NCBI GenBank assembly: GCA_023101885.1
Contig: JALPQD010000102.1
Coordinates: 620,001-684,000 of the forward strand
Source: Typhlomys cinereus
Taxonomy: Eukaryota; Chordata; Mammalia; Rodentia; Platacanthomyidae
Direction: 5' to 3'
DNA: 64,000 bases
The notes beneath the pieces were generated by a model. That model made no database searches, was not told where the DNA came from, and was given only the letters and a program-made list of their open reading frames with translations. Shown here piece by piece: positions 56,307-64,000 of the stretch. The first letter of the stretch is position 1. Each line of letters starts with the position of its first letter. The translations under genes were made by a program, and so were the position numbers.

Positions 56307-56383
56307 ATTCCTATTTTAAATTTTTCTTTGTACTACTAAAGTTAAAAAATAAAAATTAAAACCATCAAAAAAATCTATTTTGG

Positions 56384-56579
56384 GGCTGGAGAGTGGCTCA
56401 GGGGTTAAGCCTCCGCCTTGGAGGCGGAAGGTCCTGAGTTCGGATCCCAGATCCCACGTATAGACACCAGGTAGAAGCAGGGGCGGCCTGCACTTCTGGT
56501 CCTGGTAGGGCGGAACCTGTGAATCCTGGGGCAGAAGGTGATGGAGGCGTCCATGGTGGTTCCCGAATTCGTCCGTGGT

Positions 56580-56625
<46 letters not shown>

Positions 56626-56704
56626 CGCGCGCACACACATACATACACACATGCTCACAGTTGAATAAATAATAATAATAATTTTTAAAAATTAAAAAAA
56701 TATT
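56384..56704 (+). repeat. B2-like SINE, subfamily 1, perfect TSD
   Basis: Head 'ggctggagagtggctcaggg' (one G fewer than usual), 'gcggaaggtcctgagttcgg', body 'ggaggcgtccatggtggttc', (CA)n at 56583-56625, tail with aataataat. The TSD aaaaaatctatttt (plus gg shared with the SINE start) is found at 56368-56381 and 56705-56718. Confidence 0.92.
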
Positions 56705-57008
56705 AAAAAATCTATTTTGGACACAACTGCAGTGCTACTTGTGCCTTTCTTAGCTGCATGCTTTTTGCTGCCAAGACATATGACTTTAACTCAACACTAC
56801 CACACAGTGTTTAAAATAGCAAACCAGAATGAATTGAGCACATGCAACCTGAGCCAAGCATGTGCTGAGGGTGTCACCCTATAAATAGAAGAGCACAGAG
56901 GCTGGAGAGAAAGCAAAGCCAAAGAAACAGCCACAATGCTTTCACTGAGTGCAGACCCATTCCCAGGGCACAGTGAGAACACAAGTTACTTCTTATATCA
57001 TTTTGCTG

Positions 57009-57025
57009 AAGGTCACCTTGACCTT
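57009..57025. promoter_or_regulatory. Perfect palindromic oestrogen-response-element sequence
   Basis: AAGGTCACCTTGACCTT is two AGGTCA half-sites inverted with a 3-base spacer (CCT), extended by one more matching base pair on each side. The consensus ERE is GGTCAnnnTGACC. It lies in unique DNA. Ten fixed bases would be met by chance about 0.06 times in 64 kb of random sequence. Binding depends on chromatin and cannot be inferred. Confidence 0.5.
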
Positions 57026-57573
57026 GTATGTCCAGAGTTCTGGATAGTTTTGCAAAGCTGACTTCCCTCCAGACAGCAGGGTTATATCCTCTGAAAAGTA
57101 CACAGCTGGCATCTTTACCTTCTCGCCCTCCTCCAAGAGTGAGATGACAGTGTCGTGGGACCCCTGATTTTCCTAGAAAGTCCCTTTGAGTTTCTGTCAG
57201 AGTTAGTGAGCCCTTTTAGGTTCAAATAAGAAAGGGGTACATCCCGTGTGTCCAATGCTGGGGCTGATCAAATCAATTAGAGATCAGAGTGTGAGATATT
57301 CAAAGTCTCAAAGCATTCATTTTTCTCTGTCCCCTCTTAAAGTGGGAGAAGAGACTTCTTTTTGGAAAGGCTTCCTCCAGTCCCTCTAAGTTTGCAGTAA
57401 CTACCTTGGCTATCTGCCCTGCCACTGAGCGGAGAACATATGCCATCCAGCTACCGAAGAATCCAACACTGGCTTCTCTATTCCAGGGAGGAAATTTCCA
57501 GAAGATCCAGGGCAAAGGAACCTATCAAAAGTCTAGTCTAATTAAGTTAATATTCAATTTAGCCTTATAGTTT

Positions 57574-57577
<4 letters not shown>

Positions 57578-57605
<28 letters not shown>
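57578..57605. repeat. (CA)n microsatellite
   Basis: A short pure CA run outside any recognised SINE. Confidence 0.92.
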
Positions 57606-57606
<1 letters not shown>

Positions 57607-58429
57607 ACATCGTCTACAGAGACAAATGGACTATCTGGCAAGAAAAGTATCTATGAAGACATCAGCAGAAAAGTCTTACAGTGGCCAGGTGATTGCTTGG
57701 GTAAAGAACAAATAATTCTAAAATATGAATGCAGACCCTACCAGAGTCATAAAGGTCTGTGGTCACTCAGGCTTCTGCTGCGGGAACTAGAAGTGGACAG
57801 TCTGTGCACTGAACAAGCGGCCTTCTACCAGAACTCTCCCTCAAAGAGCCCTCCTCCCTTGCACAGCCCCTCCCACCTGCATGAGCAACTTCTCCAAATG
57901 GCCACCACACTTTGTTCCTGGACCAGGAAAAGACCTTGCTTTGCCTCTTGTGGCCAGTGTTGTTTCCCTACTTCCAAATGAAAAACTTCCCAAAGTCCAG
58001 CTCCTGCCTGGGGCAGCACTAATCCTTGGGACTAATAGCCCGACTCAACATGTACATGAACTAAAATCTGTATCAATTATTTAACAGGACACCTGCCACA
58101 CAAACTAATTCACCACAAAGAAGTATCAAGCCACAGACTTAGGATCCCATCCTCCATTGAAGACCACCAAAAGACTAGGCAGAATCCTCAGCCCAAGCTA
58201 CTACACGGGCAGTGAGAACTGACAACCCATCAAAGACCTGCTCCTGACCTGCTGCCTCCTTAGGCTGCTTCTTGCCTCTGGGCCCCTGTGTTCTCAGCTT
58301 GAGTTAGAAATCTGTTTCCTGTGTTCATCCTGTCTTCCCATCAATCACATCGTCTCAGAAAAGTTCTTCAGCAAAACATTTAGTTTGCAAACAGGGCTCA
58401 TTAGGGAGCTTCAGCACGCATGAAGCCCT

Positions 58430-58560
58430 GAGATACACCCCCACAAAACAGGTGTGGTGATACACTTCTGCAATGCCAGCACTTGGGAAAAGGAGGCAAG
58501 AGGGAGATGGAGGCACAAGGATTGGTAGTTTAAGGTCATCCTTTGTAGATTAGTGAGTGA
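58430..58560 (+). repeat. B1-like SINE relic
   Basis: 'acaggtgtggtgatacactt', 'ctgcaatgccagcacttggg' and 'ggtagtttaaggtcatcctt' form a degraded B1/B4 part. Confidence 0.68.
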
Positions 58561-59147
58561 GTTGGGACCACTCAAGCCAAGGTCTGGGGGAAGGTAGGTT
58601 TACAAGGAGGAAAGCAGAGATCAGGGTCAGCCCAGGAACTACCAGCTTACAGGTGTTGGGTGAAACCAGACACATTTCTCCCAGGCCTAAGGGACAATAG
58701 ACAAAAATCAAAGAGCTTCCCAAAGTGGAAAGTCAAAGACCCTTCCCTTGAAAGTGGGAAGTCAAAGCGCCACATCCTCTGGGCAGGAGTGAAGTAGAAA
58801 CTATTCTTCCACACCCAGATGTGTCAAATCTCGGTTCTAAGTGACAGCCAAGAATAATTTTCCCCTAAGGATTTCAAACCACTCAGCAATTAAAATGAAT
58901 GAACTGCCTATGAACCTGACATGGATTAATCTCACAAACAATACTGAGAATTCAAAACCACGAAAGGGCTCTCAGCTGAGTTTGCATGCTAAAACTTCAC
59001 AGCTTAAATGGCCCCAAAAATGTCAAGTCAATAAGGGAGCAAGAAATCAAAGCAGAGAATTGGAATCAGAGAATTGCCAAAAACTACAAAACCAGCAAAT
59101 GCTTGGGTCACAACTACAAAATGTCATGACTCTTATCACCTTCACAA
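58561..59147. other. Unassigned sequence
   Basis: About 590 bp with no gene. The frame 58841-59350 (plus) has a unique-looking first half but its second half is the purine repeat, so I do not treat it as a gene. Confidence 0.5.
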
Positions 59148-60193
59148 TTGAGAGAGAGAGAGAGAAAGGGAAAGGAAGGGAAAGGAGGAGGAAAGGAGGG
59201 GAAAGGAGGGGAAAGGGAGGGAAAGGGAGGGAAAGGAAAGGAAAGGAAAGGAAAGGAAAGGAAAGGAAAGGAAAGGAAAGGAAGGAAAGGAAAGGAAAGG
59301 AAGGAAAGGAAAGGAAGAAAGGAAGGAAGGAAAGGAAGGACAAGGAATAAGGAAAGGAAGAAAGGAAAGGAACGGGAAAGGAAAGGAAAAGGAAAGGAAA
59401 GGAAAAAAGGGGAAAGGTAAAAGGAAGAAGAGGGAAGAGGAGGGAAAGGAAAGGGAGGGGAGGGGAGAGGAAGGGAGGGGAGGAAAGGGGAGCGGAGAAG
59501 GGGAAGAGGAGAGAAGAGAGAGGAGGGAGAGGGGAGAGGAGGAGAAGGGAGGGGAGGGGACGGGAGGGGAGGGGAAGGGAAGGGAGGGGAGGAAAGGGGA
59601 GCGGAGAAGGGGAAGAGGAGAGAAGAGAGAGGAGGGAGAGGGGAGAGGAGGAGAAGGGAGGGGAGGGGACGGAGGGGAGGGGAAGGGAAGGGAGGGGAGG
59701 GAGGAAAGGGGAGCGGGAGGGGGAAGAGGAGAGAAGAGAGAGGAGGGAGAGGGGAGAGGAGGAGAAGGGAGGGGAGGGGACGGGGGGGAGGGGAGGGGAG
59801 GACAAGGGAGGGGAGGGAAGGGAAGGGAAGGAGGAAAAGGGGAGGGGAGGGAAGGGAAAGAGGAGGGGAGGGAAGGGAAAGAGGAGGGGAGGGGAAGAAA
59901 GGAGAAGGGAAAGGGGAAAGGGAAGGGGAGGGGAGGGGAGGAACAGGGGAGGGGAGGAAGGGAAAGAGGAGGGGAGGGGAAGAAAGGAGAAGGGAAAGGG
60001 GAAAGGGAAGGGGAGGGGAGGGGAGGAACAGGGGAGGGGAGGGAAGGGAAAGAGGAGGGGAGGGGAGGGAAGGAGAAGGGAAAGGGGAAAGGGGAGGGGA
60101 GGGAAGGGAAAGAGGAGGGGAGGGGAGGGAAAGAGAAGGGAAAGGGGAAAGGGGAGGGGAGGGGAGGGGAAAGGGGAAGGGGAAAGGAAAGGA
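59148..60193. repeat. 1.05-kb homopurine tract with higher-order repeat
   Basis: Nearly all A and G on the plus strand. It starts as (GGAAA)n (59230-59400) and becomes (GGGGA)n-rich. Within it a block starting aggaaaggggagcgg recurs at 59481, 59590 and 59702 (steps of 109 and 112 bases), and a second block with gaacagggg recurs at about 59940 and 60025. The few C and T bases mark the units. The long minus-strand frames here (391 and 386 codons of Pro/Ser/Phe/Leu) arise because polypyrimidine DNA has no stop codons. Confidence 0.95.
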
Positions 60194-60239
60194 CTAATGG
60201 TAGCATAATCCACTTGGAACAAATGTGTTTCTTGCTTGC

Positions 60240-60850
60240 TTTTGATACAGGGTATGTGTCCAGGTTCTTGTTTTCGAGAGTTGAAAATTGAAACCAGAAC
60301 ATGTGTAAAGGATTAAGGTAGAGTTTGTTTATTTATTTTTTATTTATTCAATTGTGTGTGTGTGTGTGTGTGTGCATACGTATGTGTGTGCGTGTGTGTG
60401 TTTGTGTATGTGTAGAACCACGGGCAAATTCAGGAACCACCATGGATGCCTCCACCTCCTTGTTTACTCTGCCCCAGAATTCACAGGCTCCGCCTTACCA
60501 GGACCAGAAACGCAGGCTGCTCCCATTTCCGCCTGGTGTCTATACATGGGGTCTAGGATCCGAACTCAGGACCTTCCGCCTGCAAGGCAGAGGCTTAATC
60601 CTTGAGCCACCTCTCCAGCCCCTAAGGTAAAGTTTATTAAAGGAGAGAAAGAACAGAATTCATGGAGGTGAATCCATGAGGGGTTGAGAGAGCCCTGGAG
60701 AACTCATGGACTCCAGGCATGGAATCCATGAGGGGTGAGAAAAAAGTCAGATAGGAATGGGAGGACTGCAGATGTGTAGTACTGTGGCAAGAACATTTTT
60801 TCTTCTGTTCACCAAATATCCCTTTGTGATTACCAAATGTTACAGGGTCA
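60240..60850 (-). mobile_element. ERV LTR fragment (antisense), interrupted by a SINE
   Basis: 'gatacagggtatgtgtccag', 'gttcttgttttcgagagttg', 'gaaaccagaacatgtgtaaa' and 'ggattaaggtagagttt' lie left of the SINE; 'agtttattaaaggagagaaa' and 'ctcatggactccaggcatgg' with 'aatccatgaggggtgag' lie right of it. Minus-strand AATAAA (ttaataaacttt) is visible at about 60630-60642. The second LTR-like copy follows immediately. Confidence 0.75.
60327..60622 (-). repeat. B2-like SINE, subfamily 1, inside an LTR
   Basis: Antisense: T-rich tail, (TG)n-like tract with cata/cgta breaks (60350-60412), 'aggaaccaccatggatgcct', 'ggatccgaactcaggacctt', and head 'gagccacctctccagcccc'. Flanked by taaggtagagttt (60314-60326) and taaggtaaagttt (60623-60635), one difference; this duplicates LTR sequence, so the SINE is younger than the LTR. 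Confidence 0.92.
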
Positions 60851-60859
60851 ACTATCCCA

Positions 60860-61700
60860 ATGGTACAGGGTTCTTGTGTTCTCAGGAGATTGAAACCAGA
60901 ACACGTGTAGAGAATTAAGGTAGAGTTTATTAGAGGAGAGAAAGGATGGCACTCATGGACTCCAGATGTGGAGAGCCATGAGGGGCTAGGGCATCCTGGA
61001 GCTCATGGGCTCCAAGCATGGAACCCATGAGAAGCAAGGAACCTGAAACAGACTCAAGGCACTCAAGTGCCAGGAGGGGCAGGCAGCGAAGATGGCTGCC
61101 AGAATGCATACTATTTATATACCGAGGTAAGCTGGGGAAAGAAGGCCTTTCCTCATTGGTGAGCTCACACTGGGACCAAACCCACTACTAGATCTTAGGT
61201 CCAACCCAGTTGATCTTGTGCCCACCTTCAGGTGGGGCCTATTGGTAAAGGAGAATTAACCTGCATATCCTTTCATAAGCAGAGGGTTCGGGGAAGTTGG
61301 TGAAGGGTAATCGCAGCAGTGGGAGATGACCTTCCAAGACCTTGAGAGATGTCCATATTGGTCAGACTGAAGCCCAACCCAGTAGATCTCATGTCCAACC
61401 TCAGGGTAGGGCTTATCTACAATACAGAACTAATCTCCATTAAATCCTTATGAACCTGATGGTTAGGGAAAGTTGACCTCCTTATCTCTGTGAAGGATTA
61501 CAAAGAGTTCCTCCAGATCAATAGGTTGTGTTCCTTCCGGGTAAACCCAGGACTGGAGGAAGACCTTCAAGACCATAGAGACCTTTCCAGCATGAAGGCT
61601 CTAAAACTGCCTAACTTTGAAACTGTGTTTTGTGTAACCACCTGCCTGTTTATCCCAAAGTTTGGAAAATGAAGCCAAGAGATCAGGAGGTTCAAAGCTA
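60860..61700 (-). mobile_element. ERV LTR, second copy (antisense), with U3 duplication
   Basis: Starts like the first copy ('cagggttcttgtgttctcag', 'gaaaccagaacacgtgtaga', 'gaattaaggtagagtttatt') and continues through 'ctcatggactccagatgtgg'. A minus-strand TATA-like word (ggtatataaatag) lies at 61109-61121, placing U3 at higher coordinates. In that U3 part two blocks align: 'ccaacccagttgatcttgtg' at 61201 and 'ccaacccagtagatctcatg' at 61375, repeated about 173 bp apart. The U3 edge is not determined. Confidence 0.65.
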
Positions 61701-62364
61701 GTCTTCGCTACATGAGCCCCTGTCCAGAGTAGAGGGTGTTCCAGGTGGGTTGGTGGTGGGGAAGACCTAGGACACGTAATCTACAGTACCAATCCCAAAG
61801 CCCAGCTTTGTCCTGGCCACCAAATCTTGTGTCCAATCAGAACACAATTTAAGTCAGCAACACCACACATCAGAAACAAAGGACTGGGAGCACCTGTAAT
61901 TACAAGAAACCAGCACCCCCGTTTTCAATGTGCAGACATAGGTACAGAATACCCAAAGGGTCACATACACTATAAAGGACAAGTCACCAAGACATTGACT
62001 GAGGTCTGAACCCAAAGAAGCCTTTGCACAAACTGCCAGTCAGGACTATTTCCTGGGCCTGAATGTGTTGACTGCTTCCCACACGGACGCTCACCCAAGC
62101 CCAGGGTGTACCACAGCATTGCAAAAATTCTTGGCATTCCCCAAACCTGCAGCCTGCAAAGACAGACCAAAAAAGAAGGCTAGAAAGAAACAGGAACAAC
62201 AACAGAACAACCTCAGGGCTCAGCTAATGGGTCTATGTGAGGCTTAGAGGAAAGGTCCTAACTGATGGGGTTTTTCTACTAAACCTTTGATATTTCACCA
62301 ATTATTGTACTGAAGACTCAGGAATACTAAACTTCCAACCCAATATTTCTTTCTTTATTTATTT
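61701..62364. other. Unassigned sequence
   Basis: About 660 bp with two short plus-strand frames (61827-62009 and 62065-62247) that end in plausible-looking peptides, but no domain is recognised and they are not linked. It may be ERV internal sequence or a decayed processed pseudogene; I cannot tell. Confidence 0.4.
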
Positions 62365-62369
62365 TTATT

Positions 62370-62600
62370 TTTTAATTTTAAGACAGGTGTCACACTAACC
62401 TGAAACCTATTTACTCTGTAGCCCAGGCCAGCCTCAAACACAGGTCTCAGCCTGCTGAATGCTGGTTTTTGTTTGTTGTTTTTTATAGGCTCTCATGTAG
62501 ATCAGACTGGCCTTAAACTCAGCATGTAGCCAAGATGATTTTGAATTTCTGATACTATCTCTGTCTCCCAGTATTGAGATTACACAGACACATACAAGTG
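62370..62600 (-). repeat. Two adjacent B1-like SINEs (antisense)
   Basis: The first (62370-62465) reads 'aagacaggtgtcacactaac', 'ctctgtagcccaggccagcc' and 'cagcctgctgaatgctgg'. The second (62480-62600) reads 'taggctctcatgtagatcag', 'actggccttaaactcagcat' and 'ctcccagtattgagattaca'. Both are the antisense of B1. Confidence 0.72.
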
Positions 62601-62611
62601 AGCAAATATTT

Positions 62612-62885
62612 TTTACATTTTCTTTTTTAATTTTAATTAATTTATTTGTGTGTGTGTGTATCAGAGGGCTCTGTGTGACCCTGTGGAGAGTGACTTTGGG
62701 AATCATCCTGGATTGCTTCCTCTTCCTTTTTGCTTCACTCTGGGATTTCCCAGGCTCTGCCTTCTAGAACTGGAAGTGCAGACCGCCGCCATTTTGCCTG
62801 GTGGTTTTAGGTGGGATCATGTGATCCAAACTCAGATCCTTCTGCTTGTGAGGCAGAATCTTAATCCCTGAGCCATCTCTCCAGC
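62612..62885 (-). repeat. B2-like SINE, subfamily 2
   Basis: Antisense: 'tgtgtgtatcagagggctct', 'gaatcatcctggattgcttc', 'gtgatccaaactcagatcct' and head 'tgagccatctctccagc'. Approximate duplication gagcaaatattt on the left (62600-62611) and gagcacaatattt on the right. Confidence 0.85.
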
Positions 62886-62924
62886 AAGAGCACAATATTT
62901 CTAAGATGGACACAGAATAATATT

Positions 62925-63153
62925 AGACCAGGGACGTTATTCGATTGATAGAGTACTTGCCTATCATGCCTGACACTGAGTTGGATTTCTAGTGCCACAT
63001 TAAAAACAAAAACAAAAACAAAAACCAGGTATGGTAACTCAATGTCTGGTAGCTGGAGAATCAGAAGCTCAAGGTCATTCATTCTCAGCTGTATAGAATT
63101 TGAAGACAGCCTCAGCTACATGAGACCCAGTGTCAAAAAAAAAAAAAAAAAGT
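62925..63153 (+). repeat. B4 SINE (ID-B1 fusion)
   Basis: tRNA-like part 'gttattcgattgatagagta', 'cttgcctatcatgcctgaca' and 'gttggatttctagtgccaca', an internal (AAAAAC)n linker, then B1-like part 'ccaggtatggtaactcaatg', 'tcaaggtcattcattctcag' and 'atgagacccagtgtc' plus an A tail. Confidence 0.8.
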
Positions 63154-64000
63154 TGATAAAAATATTGGGCAAGTTCTAAGGGGCATGAGCCAAATCTGAG
63201 CATCATTAGCTTTTAAAACCATGTTTTCCATAACATGGCAATTCCTCCAGAACTTGAAAATTTCAAAACCCACAGACAAAATTTCTATCTGAGATAGCAT
63301 TTGATGGGCTAGTAGAAATGATAGTAGTTATTGTTTGTTTGTGGTTCTTGGAAAGACACATTTTTATCTGTGGCCAAACAAAGCAGCTATTAACTGTTCT
63401 ATCAGCTTTTCTGAGAACAGGAACATAAAATAGACCCATTAATTCAGGCTATGGTGAATATGAAAAGCAAAGAGAAACAGGAACCTCTCTTTCCAAGAAA
63501 AATAAATAAATAAAACAAAGGGTCACTTCAGTACAGTTGGAAGTGCTCATTCCCCACCAAGATCACCCTGATAGAGTTTCAGGGACAAAATTAAAGCAAC
63601 CACCGCAAATGAGTGGAGCAAGTGAGACTGGAGGCTCTCTGACCATGAGGGAAAGGGGGGTGCAGATTCTCCTTTGGGAGTCAGTCCATACAGAGAGACA
63701 GGAGTACAGCCGGATAGGACCCTCCCAGGCTTGCCTATCTGGTGGATTAAATAATTGCCTGAGTTCACCTGCAGAATACCTGAAGTCTGGGACTTTGTTC
63801 AAGGTGGAGTCTAGAAGGCCAGAGTCCATATAACCAGTTAAGAAGAGGGTGGAAAAAAGACCAGCAATTGACGTTCAAGTTTCCCAGATCTTCCACTCCA
63901 ATAAAGTCACCAAAATGAAAACTAACAATACTCATTAGTAATAGAAAGAACTTTAACTTACTCTGGGCTAGGAGGACAGGAGAAAATAATGCAACTCATA
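63154..64000. other. Unassigned sequence to the window end
   Basis: No recognised repeat or gene. The stretch 63530-63840 is GC- and CpG-richer than its surroundings. Frames there (63537-63833 plus; 63547-63768 and 63563-63829 minus) overlap on both strands, which suggests non-coding DNA such as an unrecognised LTR. Confidence 0.45.

Larger units (their letters stand above)
56720..58429. other. Unassigned low-repeat sequence
   Basis: About 1.7 kb without a recognised transposon apart from a (CA)n run at 57578-57604. Frames at 57697-57981 (plus) and 57825-58019 (minus) overlap on opposite strands, without domains. It carries the palindromic hormone-response-like site listed next. Confidence 0.5.

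Noticed and set aside
59047..60302. Two long minus-strand reading frames of 391 and 386 codons
   Set aside because: They consist of Pro, Ser, Phe and Leu repeats because the strand is polypyrimidine, which cannot form stop codons. Two frames being open at once, in the same tract, shows that it is composition and not coding.
61827..62247. Possible processed pseudogene
   Set aside because: Two short frames look protein-like, but I recognise no parent gene, see no poly(A) tail or target duplication, and they are in different frames.

Overview
This window is mammalian, gene-poor nuclear DNA. No open reading frame in it can be supported as a gene: the longest lie in low-complexity purine DNA, in (CA)n tracts or inside transposon remnants. 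The repeats are rodent. There are B1-, B3-, B4- and ID-like SINEs, ORR1/MT-like ERVL-MaLR LTRs, L1 ends with a G-rich purine tract in the 3' UTR, and old mammalian MIR and L2 remnants. The commonest young repeat is a B2-like, tRNA-headed SINE of about 250-330 bp. It carries a CA- or CT-rich stretch near an A-rich tail, occurs about 18 times, and falls into two subfamilies that do not match the B2 of mouse or rat as I know it. This suggests a non-murid rodent of the mouse-like clade, perhaps a jerboa or jumping mouse or a relative; the species is an inference.

Layout. 1-9 kb: mostly unassigned sequence with MIR/L2 relics, one antisense L1 3' end (3491-4263) with a perfect 15-bp target-site duplication (TSD), and a probable solo MaLR LTR. 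9-16 kb: dense SINEs, an L1 3' end on the plus strand and MaLR LTR pieces. 16-22 kb: a (TC)n tract, an MT-like LTR and the most interesting element, a 1.98-kb retroposed copy of a MaLR transcript (R-U5-internal-U3-R-polyA) inserted into an older B3 SINE. 22-32 kb: a solo ORR1-like LTR with a perfect 5-bp TSD, an L2 relic, a 1.7-kb antisense L1 and nested LTRs. 32-37 kb: TG-rich DNA, a MIR, and a compound nest in which an L1 3' end splits a SINE that abuts another SINE head to head. 37-44 kb: the least repetitive part, with two stretches that read like conserved regulatory DNA, plus a short polyadenylated LTR fragment with a TSD. 44-54 kb: two more antisense L1 3' ends with TSDs, a CTCF-like motif, and a MaLR element with both LTRs (47623-49671). 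54-64 kb: a class II-like solo LTR with a 6-bp TSD, a perfect palindromic oestrogen-response-element sequence, a 1.05-kb purine-only tract with a higher-order repeat of about 110 bp, and an antisense ERV LTR region carrying a SINE insertion.

Nothing here looks like a cooperating gene system. The value of the window is its insertion history: about twenty insertions can be bounded from their target-site duplications by eye, several are nested, and two are retroposed, polyadenylated LTR transcripts. Family names are by recognition of motifs, not by a database search.
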